A stretch of DNA of 18,367 nt, taken from an uncultured Oscillospiraceae bacterium. Lineage in GTDB: Bacteria > Bacillota > Clostridia > Oscillospirales > Oscillospiraceae. The stretch covers positions 1-18,367 of the forward strand of contig CAKUBI010000032.1 of the NCBI GenBank assembly GCA_934636865.1, written 5' to 3'. The translations under genes and the position numbers were made by a program. Of this stretch, positions 6,632 to 13,935 are shown one piece after another. Below the pieces are notes generated by a model. The model was not told the origin of the DNA. It was given only the letters and a program-made list of their open reading frames with translations, and did not search any database. The stretch's first letter is position 1. Each line of letters opens with the position of its first letter.

Positions 6632-7648
6632 TCACACGATCGGATCGTCGATGTCCCTTGTCGCATACGCATTGAGCGACCAGTCGGCCCGCGCGCCGGC
6701 GAGGTACTCGTAATACCCCTGCGCGCCGATCATCGCGCCGTTGTCGCCGCAGAGCCTGAGCGGCGGCAGATAGAGCCGGTAGCCGTGCTTTTGGCACTCG
6801 CGCTCGAGCGCCGCGCGGATGAATGAGTTGGCAGCAACGCCGCCCGCGGCGACGATGACCCTGCGCCCGCTTTGACGCATGGCGAGCATCGCGCGCGGCA
6901 CGAGCTCATCCACGACCGCCTGCGTAAAGTCGCGCGCGAGCGCCGCGCGGTCGATCGCTTTGCCGGTCTGGTCGGCGTTGTGCGCAATGTTCACAACAGC
7001 GGTCTTGAGGCCGGAAAAGCTCATATCGAGCGGGCAAGCGTCGATCTTTGCGCGCGGAAGATCGTAAACGCCGCCCTCGCTCTCATGCGCGAGCCGGTCC
7101 ATCGCCGCGCCGCCGGGGTAGGGCAGGCCGAGCACGCGCGCGGCCTTATCGAAGCACTCGCCCGCCGCGTCGTCGCGCGTCGCGCCGAGGAGGGCGAAGT
7201 CCGTATAGTCGCGCACATCGACGATGAGCGTGTTGCCGCCGGACATGCACAGAGCGAGAAACGGCGGCTTGAGCTCCGGAAACGCCAGATAGTTCGCCGC
7301 GATGTGCCCGCGGATGTGGTGCACGGGAATGAGCGGCACACCGAGCGCGTAGGCGGCGGATTTGGCGAAGTTGAGCCCCACGAGCACCGCGCCGATAAGC
7401 CCCGGTGCGTAGGTCGCGGCCACAGCGTCGATGTCCTTTTTCCCGACGCCCGCTTCCCGGAGCGCCTGATCGGTCAGCGCGGCGATAGCCTCGATGTGCT
7501 TGCGCGAGGCGATCTCCGGCACGACGCCGCCGTAGAGCGCGTGCAGGTCGGCCTGCGAGGCGATGGCGTCGGAAAGGAGCCTGCGCCCGTCCTCGACGAC
7601 CGCGACGGCGGTCTCGTCGCAGGAGGATTCGAAAGCGAGAATCTTCAT
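6632..7648 (-). CDS. tsaD: tRNA N6-adenosine threonylcarbamoyltransferase TsaD
   Basis: 338-residue ASKHA-fold protein, the catalytic subunit that transfers threonylcarbamoyl from TC-AMP to A37 of ANN-decoding tRNA to form t6A. It begins MKILAFESSCDETAVAVVED, the family signature. Metal-binding histidines are in HHIRGHIAANY (about residues 107-117), and the distal aspartate in CGDNGAMIG (about residue 299). The nucleotide loop reads SGGNT where many members have SGGHT; this position is not a metal ligand. Start fixed by the conserved N-terminus; its ATG overlaps the rimI stop (ATGA at 7645-7648), implying translational coupling. The partners TsaB and TsaE, often next to rimI-tsaD in Firmicutes, are absent here. 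Its product is the substrate of MtaB, encoded about 3.5 kb away. Confidence 0.96.
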   Translation of the reverse strand: MKILAFESSCDETAVAVVEDGRRLLSDAIASQADLHALYGGVVPEIASRKHIEAIAALTDQALREAGVGKKDIDAVAATYAPGLIGAVLVGLNFAKSAAYALGVPLIPVHHIRGHIAANYLAFPELKPPFLALCMSGGNTLIVDVRDYTDFALLGATRDDAAGECFDKAARVLGLPYPGGAAMDRLAHESEGGVYDLPRAKIDACPLDMSFSGLKTAVVNIAHNADQTGKAIDRAALARDFTQAVVDELVPRAMLAMRQSGRRVIVAAGGVAANSFIRAALERECQKHGYRLYLPPLRLCGDNGAMIGAQGYYEYLAGARADWSLNAYATRDIDDPIV

Positions 7649-8130
7649 GCCTTCGCCCCCTCGTCCGCGCCGAATTCCTTCGTCATGATGATGGCGTCCT
7701 CCTTCGGGTGGTCGTAGTAGTTCTTGCGGCGGCCCGCGCTGCGGAAGCCCCTGCTGCCGTAGAGCGTGATGGCGGGATAGTTGCCCGCACGGACCTCGAG
7801 CGTTAAAAACGCAAGGCCGCTGCCCTCGGCAAAGCGGACAAACACGTCCAGCAGCTGCCCGGCCACGCCGCCGCGGCGGCTGGACGGGCGGACGGCCATC
7901 TTGGTGATGCAGCCCTCGTCCGCCACGGCGAGCAGGCCCGCGTAGCCGACAAGGCTGCCGTCGTCCGCGTCGAGCGCGACGAGAAACGCCGAGCATGCGT
8001 TTTCCAGCTCCTCGGCAAACATATTGCGCGACCAGGGGTTCGAGAAGCACTCGCGCTCCAGCTCGCTCACGTCCGCAAGGTGCTCGTTCGTCATCGGCAC
8101 GATGCGGACCTTTTTTTTCAACTGTTCCAT
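7645..8130 (-). CDS. rimI: Ribosomal protein S18-alanine N-acetyltransferase RimI
   Basis: 161-residue GNAT acetyltransferase. RimI acetylates the N-terminal alanine of ribosomal protein S18, and relatives acetylate other N-termini. Visible family features: the acetyl-CoA loop RRGGVAGQLL (about residues 84-93), LEVRAGNYPAITLYGSRGF with the conserved glutamate, and the tail RRKNYYDHPKEDAIIM, which is strongly RimI-like. RBS GGAGGAAATATC immediately precedes the ATG at 8128-8130. It sits 46 bases after polA and overlaps tsaD by four bases. The coupling with tsaD is common in Firmicutes; the attachment to polA is less so. Cytoplasmic. Confidence 0.93.
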   Translation of the reverse strand: MEQLKKKVRIVPMTNEHLADVSELERECFSNPWSRNMFAEELENACSAFLVALDADDGSLVGYAGLLAVADEGCITKMAVRPSSRRGGVAGQLLDVFVRFAEGSGLAFLTLEVRAGNYPAITLYGSRGFRSAGRRKNYYDHPKEDAIIMTKEFGADEGAKA

Positions 8131-8176
8131 GATATTTCCTCCAATGCTGCGCGCGGCGCAGACGGTTTCGCTTCGT

Positions 8177-10831
8177 TTATCCCTTGCACTCCAGCCAGTT
8201 TCTGCCCCAGTGGGCCTCGGCGGTCAGAGGAACGGAGAGGTGCACGGCGCCCTCCATTTCCTTGGTCAGAAGCCGGGCGACGGTCTCCTTTTCCTCCTCC
8301 GGGCACTCGACGATCAGCTCGTCGTGCACCTGCAGGATGAGCCTTGCCTTCAGGCGCTCCCGGCGCAGACGCTCGTCCACGCGCACCATGGCGAGCTTGA
8401 TGACGTCCGCGGCCGTGCCCTGAATGGGCATGTTGCGCGCCACGCGCTCGCCGAACGAGCGGGTGTTGAAGTTGCTGGCCGTCAGCTCAGGGAGCGCGCG
8501 GCGGCGGTGCATCAGCGTTTCGACATAGCCGCGTTCCTTCGCGTTGGCGACGACCTCGTCCATATAGCGGCGGATGCCGGGGAAACGCTCGAAATACGTT
8601 TCGATATAGGCCTTCGCCTCGTAGACCGGCACGCCGATGTCCTGCGCGAGCGAGAAGGCGGAAATACCGTACACGATGCCGAAGTTGACGGCCTTCGCGT
8701 GCGAGCGCATCTGCTTCGTTACCTCGCCGGCCGGTACGCCGAACACCTGCGAGGCCGTGACGGTGTGGATATCCTCGCCGGTGAGGAACGCCTGCTTCAT
8801 CGCCTCATCGTCCGCAATGTGGGCGAGAAGCCGCAGTTCGATCTGGCTGTAGTCCGCGTCCACGAGGACGCAGCCCTCCGCGGGCACGAACATGCGGCGA
8901 AACTCGCTGCCAAGCTGCGTGCGCGTGGGGATGTTCTGCAGGTTCGGCTCGGTCGAGCTCAGACGGCCCGTCGCCGTGACGGTCATCTGGAAGCTCGTGT
9001 GGATGCGCCCGTCGGGCGCGATGACCTTCAAAAGCCCGTCGCAGTAGGTCGAGCGGAACTTCGCGTACTGGCGGTACTGCAAAACCTCCTCGACGATGGG
9101 ATTCTCCCAGCGGAGGTTTTCGAGCACGTCCGCGTTCGTGGACCAGCCGGTTTTTGTTTTCTTGCCGTGCGGCAGCTGCAATCTTTCAAAGAGCACCTCG
9201 CCGAGCTGCTTGGGGGAGTTGATGTTGAACGGTCCGCCCACTTCCTCATAGATGTGCTGCTCGAGCGTTTTGAGCTGCGCTTCCATCTCGCCGCCGAAGG
9301 CCGCGAGGGCGCTCGCGTCCACGCGCATGCCCGCGTGCTCCATGCGCGCGAGCACCGCGCACAGCGGCAGCTCTACCTTATAATAAAGTTCGTGCAGCGC
9401 GCGCTCCTCGAGCATGGGAGAGAGCGCTTCATAGAGCGCCGAAACGGCGCTGACATAAATGTGGAAGGCCGTCTCGGCCTCGACCGTGTCGCCGAGCATC
9501 GAAAAGGCATCGGGATCGAGGTGCTTCGGCTCGGCGAGCGTCTGGCGGAAGTAGGCGGCATAGAGCGAGGCGATGTCGTATTTTCCCGCCGTCGCGTCGA
9601 GAAGGTACCCTGCGAGCGCCGTGTCGAACACAAAGCCCTCGATGGGAAGGCCGTTTTCAAGCAGCGTGCGCTGGAGATCCTTGACGTTGTGGCTGACCTT
9701 TTTGATGTCGTTTGCGAACAGCGCGCGCAGCAGCGCGTTCCAGTCGCCCTCGTAGCGGGAGAAATAGAACTCGGCGGAAACGGCGGCGTCCTTCCCTGTA
9801 TCGCAGTCCACGATCACGCCCGAAAGGTCGGGCAGCGCCAGGAGCGTCACGTGCTCCGCTTTACGGAAGCGCGCGAGATCGTCCTCCGCCTGCTTTGCCG
9901 TGGTCACGGCCTCGGCAGTCACGGTGAGATCGACCTTTTCCTCGGCGGCGGGCGCATCGGCTGCCGGCTTGAGGCCGTATTTGTCGATGAGCTTCGTGAA
10001 CTCGAGCTTCATAAAGAGCGGGTAGAGCACATCCGACGGCGCTTTGCGCAGGTTCTCCTGCGGGGCGAATTCGAGCGGCGCGTCCGTCACGATGGTCGCA
10101 AGGTGGAAGCTCCGGCGCGCGCTTTCCTCGCCCGCGGTGAGCTTTTTGATGACGTTGGGCTTTGCGTCGATCCCGGGGAGCAGACGGTAGATCTCGTCAA
10201 TGCTCCCGTATTTCTGGATGAGGGCCATGGCCGTCTTTTCGCCAACGCCCGGCACGCCGGGGATATTGTCGCTCGCGTCGCCCATGAGGGCCTTGAGATC
10301 GACGATGCGGACGGGGTCGAAGCCGTAGGCCTCGCGGAACGTCTCGGGCGTCATGTCCTTCGTCGTGGTCTGGCCCATGCGCGTGGAGATGAGCTTGACG
10401 GTTGTGCGGTCGGTGACGAGCTGGAGGGAGTCCTTGTCTCCCGTGGCGATGACGCAGTTCCAGCCCGCGCGCTCGCACCTGCGCGAGATCGTGCCGATCA
10501 GATCGTCCGCTTCAAAGCCCGCAAGCTCGTAGCGGGGGATGTTCATCGCGTCGAGCACTTCCTTTAAGACGGGAATCTGCATGGCAAGCTCCTCGGGCAT
10601 GGCGTGGCGCGTGGCCTTGTAGCCGTCGTATTCGAGGTGGCGGAACGTCGGCTCGCGGCGGTCGAAGGCGACGCACAGCGCCTCGGGCTTCTCCTCGTCT
10701 AAAAGACGGCCCAGCATCGTGAGGAAGCCGAAAATCGCGTGGGTGAAAAAGCCGTCGCGCGTTGTGAGCGGACGGACGCCGTAATAGGCGCGGTTGACGA
10801 TGGAATTGCCGTCGAGCACCATCAGCTTCAT
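8177..10831 (-). CDS. polA: DNA polymerase I
   Basis: 884-residue family A polymerase for Okazaki-fragment maturation and gap repair. The N-terminal 5'-3' exonuclease (about 1-290) shows AFDRREPTFRHLEYDGYKA, FEADDLIG, ATGDKDSLQLV and GDASDNIPGVPGVGEKTA. The middle domain (about 300-480) lacks the proofreading residues: where DxE belongs there is LPDLSGVIVDCDTG, and no YxxxD motif is seen, so 3'-5' exonuclease activity is predicted absent, as in Bacillus Pol I. The polymerase domain has motif A VDADYSQIELRLLAH (about 657), motif B RSHAKAVNFGIVYG (about 710) and motif C VHDELIVE (about 835). I prefer ATG at 10829-10831, with GGAGG eight bases upstream, over the GTG at 10840, which sits inside that site. 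First gene of polA-rimI-tsaD. Confidence 0.97.
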   Translation of the reverse strand: MKLMVLDGNSIVNRAYYGVRPLTTRDGFFTHAIFGFLTMLGRLLDEEKPEALCVAFDRREPTFRHLEYDGYKATRHAMPEELAMQIPVLKEVLDAMNIPRYELAGFEADDLIGTISRRCERAGWNCVIATGDKDSLQLVTDRTTVKLISTRMGQTTTKDMTPETFREAYGFDPVRIVDLKALMGDASDNIPGVPGVGEKTAMALIQKYGSIDEIYRLLPGIDAKPNVIKKLTAGEESARRSFHLATIVTDAPLEFAPQENLRKAPSDVLYPLFMKLEFTKLIDKYGLKPAADAPAAEEKVDLTVTAEAVTTAKQAEDDLARFRKAEHVTLLALPDLSGVIVDCDTGKDAAVSAEFYFSRYEGDWNALLRALFANDIKKVSHNVKDLQRTLLENGLPIEGFVFDTALAGYLLDATAGKYDIASLYAAYFRQTLAEPKHLDPDAFSMLGDTVEAETAFHIYVSAVSALYEALSPMLEERALHELYYKVELPLCAVLARMEHAGMRVDASALAAFGGEMEAQLKTLEQHIYEEVGGPFNINSPKQLGEVLFERLQLPHGKKTKTGWSTNADVLENLRWENPIVEEVLQYRQYAKFRSTYCDGLLKVIAPDGRIHTSFQMTVTATGRLSSTEPNLQNIPTRTQLGSEFRRMFVPAEGCVLVDADYSQIELRLLAHIADDEAMKQAFLTGEDIHTVTASQVFGVPAGEVTKQMRSHAKAVNFGIVYGISAFSLAQDIGVPVYEAKAYIETYFERFPGIRRYMDEVVANAKERGYVETLMHRRRALPELTASNFNTRSFGERVARNMPIQGTAADVIKLAMVRVDERLRRERLKARLILQVHDELIVECPEEEKETVARLLTKEMEGAVHLSVPLTAEAHWGRNWLECKG

Positions 10832-10869
10832 GGGATGCACCTCCCAAAGTGCAAATTTTTACTAACTAC

Positions 10870-10898
10870 AGTATAGCGCAAAGCAACCAAAAACACAA
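10870..10898 (-). promoter_or_regulatory. Promoter of polA-rimI-tsaD
   Basis: Minus strand: -35 TTGTGT (10893-10898), 17-bp spacer, -10 TATACT (10870-10875). Expected start is near 10863, about 32 bases before the polA ATG. Confidence 0.55.
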
Positions 10899-10958
10899 CA
10901 CAAACAAAAGGCGGGACCGTCAGGAGATGAGAAAGTACAGCAGAAATGAACAGAATAC

Positions 10959-10987
10959 TTGCATTTTCATAACGGGACCTTTATAAT
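10959..10987 (+). promoter_or_regulatory. Promoter of purine permease gene
   Basis: -35 TTGCAT (10959-10964), exact 17-bp spacer, perfect -10 TATAAT (10982-10987). Expected start is near 10994, giving a leader of about 70 bases. No purine riboswitch is present in that leader. Confidence 0.75.
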
Positions 10988-11011
10988 GTTGGCTGAAAAT
11001 CCGTCTTGCTT

Positions 11012-11028
11012 CCTGAAAATATTTCAGG
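11012..11028 (+). promoter_or_regulatory. Inverted repeat in permease leader, possible operator
   Basis: Perfect 7-bp dyad CCTGAAA-ATA-TTTCAGG, about 20 bases downstream of the predicted transcription start. As DNA it has the size of a dimeric repressor site; as RNA it is a weak hairpin without a T run. A related half-site GGCTGAAAAT lies at 10991-11000. Confidence 0.4.
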
Positions 11029-11063
11029 CGAGGAGCAAAACGGAAAAAGAAAGGGAGAATCTC

Positions 11064-12497
11064 ATGGAAAAGCTTTTTAAGCTCAAGGCCAATGGGACGA
11101 CAGTCCGCACCGAGCTCCTTGCCGGTCTCACTACGTTTATGACCATGGCCTACATTATCGCGCTCAACCCGAACCTTCTGACGAACTTCGCGGCCGGCAC
11201 GCCGCTGTGGAACGGCGTGTTCCTTGCAACGTGCATCGCCTCGGCCATCGGCACGATCTGCATGGCGTTTTTCGCCAACAAGCCCTTCGTCATGGCGCCG
11301 GGCATGGGCCTCAACAGCTTCTTTGCCGTGGTCGTTGCCAACATCGCCGTCATCAACGAGTGCGAGTATGAGTCCGCGTTCCAGGCGGCGCTCGTCATCA
11401 TCCTCGTCGAGGGCATCGTGTTCCTGATCCTCACGCTCCTGAAGGTCCGCGAGAAGATCGTCGAGGCCATTCCTCTCGGCGTGCGCTACGGTATCGCGCC
11501 TGCCATCGGCCTGATGCTCATGAACGTCGGCCTTGGCTCCAATGTCGGCATCTATGCCGAGGGCAACGGCTTTGCGAGCCCGTTCTACATGATGCGCGAC
11601 TTCTTCGGCGCGCTCACGCCCAGCGTCATCAAGGGCAATATGGGCGATGCGGGCTACAACACCATGGTCCTCACCGTTGTGACGGCCTTCCTCGGCGTGT
11701 TCGTCATGGTCGTTCTCGCCAAGAAGGGCGTGAAGGCGGCCGTGCTGCTCGGCATGCTCTTCTCCTCCGTCATCTACTGGGCGGGCAGCGCCGTCTTCCT
11801 GCACGTGAACCCGTTCGCAAGCCTTGCAGCCGCGAGCTTCGTCCCGCCCTTCGCCGACATGGTCTCCACCACGCTCTTCAAGTTTGACTTTGCGGGCTTT
11901 GTGAATATCGGCTGGTTCACTGCGATCACGCTCGTCATCACCTTCTGCATGATCGACATGTTCGACACCATCGGCACGCTCGTCGGCACGGCCTCCCGCG
12001 CCGGTATGGTCGATGAAGAGGGCAACATGCCCAACATGAAGGAAGCCCTGCTCTCCGACGCCATCGGCACGGTCGCGGGCGCCTGCACCGGCACCTCCAC
12101 CGTTACGACCTTCATCGAGTCCGCCTCCGGCGTGGAAGCGGGCGGCCGCACGGGCCTGACCGCGCTGACCGCGGGCGTCCTGTTCCTTGCCTGTATGTTC
12201 CTCGCGCCTATCGCCGCCATCATCCCCGGCGCCGCGACCTCCGCCGCGCTCATCTATGTCGGCGTGCTGATGCTCCAGGGCCTCAAGAACGTGGACTTTA
12301 ATGACATGGATCAGATGCTGCCGGTCGCCATCATGCTCATCGGTATGCCCATCTCCGGCTCTATCGGCCACGCCATCGGTCTGGGCCTGATCTCCTACAC
12401 CTTCGTCAAGGTCCTCTCCGGCAAGGCTAAGGACGTGAGCGTGCTGACCTACGTGATCTCCGCGCTGTTCCTCGTCAAGTTCTTTGCCGTTGTGTAA
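11064..12497 (+). CDS. NCS2 family purine permease (AzgA/PbuG type)
   Basis: 477-residue integral membrane protein with about 12-14 hydrophobic segments. Segments diagnostic of the AzgA-like branch are APGMGLNSFFAVVVAN (helix 3 region) and GTSTVTTFIESASGVEAGGR followed by TGLTAL, which carry the substrate-binding glutamate region. Members import adenine, guanine or hypoxanthine with protons; sequence alone does not say which. Start chosen at ATG 11064, preceded by AGGGAG and matching the family N-terminus (LFKLKANGTTVRTELLAGLT). It stands alone, with a near-consensus promoter and a strong terminator. The codon choice (many GGC/CTC/GTC/ATC) looks more optimised than in flanking genes, suggesting good expression. 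Confidence 0.93.
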   Translation: MEKLFKLKANGTTVRTELLAGLTTFMTMAYIIALNPNLLTNFAAGTPLWNGVFLATCIASAIGTICMAFFANKPFVMAPGMGLNSFFAVVVANIAVINECEYESAFQAALVIILVEGIVFLILTLLKVREKIVEAIPLGVRYGIAPAIGLMLMNVGLGSNVGIYAEGNGFASPFYMMRDFFGALTPSVIKGNMGDAGYNTMVLTVVTAFLGVFVMVVLAKKGVKAAVLLGMLFSSVIYWAGSAVFLHVNPFASLAAASFVPPFADMVSTTLFKFDFAGFVNIGWFTAITLVITFCMIDMFDTIGTLVGTASRAGMVDEEGNMPNMKEALLSDAIGTVAGACTGTSTVTTFIESASGVEAGGRTGLTALTAGVLFLACMFLAPIAAIIPGAATSAALIYVGVLMLQGLKNVDFNDMDQMLPVAIMLIGMPISGSIGHAIGLGLISYTFVKVLSGKAKDVSVLTYVISALFLVKFFAVV

Positions 12498-12512
12498 TGT
12501 GTGAAAAGCAGT

Positions 12513-12547
12513 AAAAAAGGGGCGTCCCGGCGGGACGCCCTTTTTTT
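12513..12547. terminator. Strong intrinsic terminator after permease gene
   Basis: Perfect 9-bp stem GGGCGTCCC/GGGACGCCC with GGC loop (12520-12540), six A before and seven T after. Confidence 0.93.
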
Positions 12548-12597
12548 CATCCGTTCGGTGTGATAGGATGGCAAAATCGCATAGAGTAATAGGGAAA

Positions 12598-12637
12598 CGG
12601 CGGCAAAGCCTTGAAAAATCAGGCTTTGCAACTGCCG
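12598..12637. other. Imperfect palindrome upstream of XRE regulator gene
   Basis: A perfect 9-bp dyad GCAAAGCCT/AGGCTTTGC (12603-12611 and 12621-12629) is extended outward by CGGC/GCCG (12598-12601 and 12634-12637) across an unequal internal loop. It has no T run, so it is unlikely to be a terminator. It lies about 45 bases upstream of the predicted -10 of the regulator gene and could be a binding site or part of a small RNA. Confidence 0.45.
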
Positions 12638-12683
12638 GTTGATAAATTTGACAGTGCGCTTTCTTTCCCGCAACCGCGAAAAT

Positions 12684-12692
12684 TGCTATGAT
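12684..12692 (+). promoter_or_regulatory. Extended -10 promoter of the XRE regulator gene
   Basis: TGCTATGAT gives an extended -10 (TGnTATGAT) about 50 bases before the ribosome site. No good -35 sits at 17 bp; a TTGACA at 12648-12653 is 33 bp away and too far, so it may serve another start. Confidence 0.4.
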
Positions 12693-12747
12693 AGGGCCAT
12701 CAAAAGCGGTGCGCACGGCGCGCCGGAGATTCAGGAGGAAATGAAAA

Positions 12748-13782
12748 ATGATTCTGGCAGATAAGATCATGACGCTGCGCAAGAAGGCGGGCTGGTCGCA
12801 GGAGGAGCTGGCGGGCCAGCTCGGCGTCACGCGCCAGTCGGTATCAAAATGGGAGGGCGCGCAGTCCGTGCCCGACCTTGACAAGGTGGTGCAGATGAGC
12901 AGGCTGTTCGGCGTGAGCACCGATTATCTTTTGAAGGACGAAATGGAGGACGAGGAGTTCGTCGAAGCTGCGGAGGAGGAAGCGCCGCTGCGAAAGGTGA
13001 CGATGGAGCAGGCCGCGCGCTACCTTGCACTGCGCAAAGCCTGCGCGCCGAAGATCGCGCTGGCGGTGGCGATGTGTATCGTCTCGCCGGTCGTGATCAT
13101 CCTGCTTGCCGCGCTGGCGGACGCGAGGATCGGCGGTATTTCGGAGGATCTGGCCGCTGGGATCGGCGTGAGCGTCATTTTGGTGCTGGTCGCCGCCGCG
13201 GTAGCGATCTTCCTCTCCTGCGGGGCAAAGACAAAGGAGTTTGAATTCCTCGAAAAAGAGCCGTTTGAGACCGAGTACGGCGTGAGCGGCATGGTGCGCG
13301 AGCGGCGCAGGGCCTACGAGCCGACGGCCTCGCGCTGCACGATCGCCGGCGTGGTGCTGTGCATCCTTGCCGTGGTGCCGCTGATGCTCGGGGTCGGCCT
13401 TGCCTCGTCCGGCGTCGCCGCGATGCTCACGCGCATCGCCCCGGCGGACGTTTATGCCGCGGCGGCGGTGGATGTGCTGCTGCTTTTGGTCGCCTGCGGC
13501 GTGGGTGTGCTCGTTCTGAGCGGGACCTACACCGCCGCGATGGATCAGCTTTTGGAGGAGGGCGACTACACGCGCAGGGAAAAGGCGCGCAGCGGCGTGA
13601 AGGGTACGGTCACGCTCATCTACTGGCTGGGCGTGACGGCGATCTTCCTCTTTTATACCTTTGGCCCCAACGGGAACGGCCAGCCCGGGTGCAGCTGGTT
13701 CATCTGGGCCGTCGGCGGCGTACTGTACGCGGCGGTGATGGGCGTCGTAACGCTCATCCTGCGGTGGAAAGATAAAATGTAA
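12748..13782 (+). CDS. XRE-family transcriptional regulator with C-terminal membrane domain
   Basis: 344 residues. Residues 1-66 form a classic Cro/CI helix-turn-helix: QEELAGQLGVTRQSVSKWEG is the recognition unit, closed by GVSTDYLL. An acidic linker (EMEDEEFVEAAEEEA, about 64-80) leads to about six membrane helices (roughly 100-120, 137-160, 202-225, 237-258, 288-306, 319-338). This is a one-component, membrane-anchored regulator architecture common in Clostridia, where the HTH reads DNA while the membrane part may sense envelope or ligand signals. RBS AGGAGG is nine bases before the ATG. The ABC exporter begins 153 bases downstream under its own promoters, making it a plausible target. Ligand unknown. 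Confidence 0.85.
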   Translation: MILADKIMTLRKKAGWSQEELAGQLGVTRQSVSKWEGAQSVPDLDKVVQMSRLFGVSTDYLLKDEMEDEEFVEAAEEEAPLRKVTMEQAARYLALRKACAPKIALAVAMCIVSPVVIILLAALADARIGGISEDLAAGIGVSVILVLVAAAVAIFLSCGAKTKEFEFLEKEPFETEYGVSGMVRERRRAYEPTASRCTIAGVVLCILAVVPLMLGVGLASSGVAAMLTRIAPADVYAAAAVDVLLLLVACGVGVLVLSGTYTAAMDQLLEEGDYTRREKARSGVKGTVTLIYWLGVTAIFLFYTFGPNGNGQPGCSWFIWAVGGVLYAAVMGVVTLILRWKDKM

Positions 13783-13789
13783 AGTATAC

Positions 13790-13818
13790 TTGACAAGCGA
13801 AACGGTCGGTGCTATTCT
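13790..13818 (+). promoter_or_regulatory. Distal promoter of ABC exporter operon
   Basis: TTGACA (13790-13795), exact 17-bp spacer, -10 TATTCT (13813-13818). It starts eight bases after the regulator stop codon. Confidence 0.6.
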
Positions 13819-13854
13819 AAAAGTAAAGCTGGCTTGACATTACAAAAATTTTAC

Positions 13855-13892
13855 TTGACAGAAAACGGAAAACTGATATTATTTTGATATCA
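13855..13892 (+). promoter_or_regulatory. Proximal promoter with overlapping inverted repeat
   Basis: TTGACA (13855-13860), 16-bp spacer, -10 TATTAT (13877-13882). A 6-bp inverted repeat TGATAT-N7-ATATCA (13874-13892) straddles the -10, as expected for a repressor operator. A further TTGACA lies at 13834-13839, exactly 21 bp upstream of the second one. Confidence 0.6.
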
Positions 13893-13935
13893 CAAAGATA
13901 TTCGAAGAGCTGATGAGAAGAAAAGAGGGAAGCAT

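Noticed and set aside
7649..8050. N-terminal extension of tsaD
   Set aside because: The frame is open upstream but lies within rimI in another frame; TsaD proteins begin at MKILAFESSCDE.
8024..10567. Very long plus-strand open frame opposite polA
   Set aside because: It is antisense to a clearly identified polA, has the arginine- and histidine-rich composition of a shadow frame in high-GC DNA, and shows no family features.
10994..11063. Purine riboswitch upstream of the NCS2 permease
   Set aside because: The leader is only about 70 bases and lacks the conserved aptamer core (TATA...junction, GG/CC loop-loop contacts).
10920..12920. Long minus-strand open frame opposite the purine permease
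   Set aside because: Composition is His/Asp/Glu/Gly-rich, typical of the complement of a membrane-protein gene; no recognisable domain, and it crosses a strong terminator.
13833..13860. The two 21-bp spaced CTTGACA repeats as a short repeat array or CRISPR
   Set aside because: Only two copies of seven bases, which are promoter -35 hexamers; no repeat-spacer pattern.
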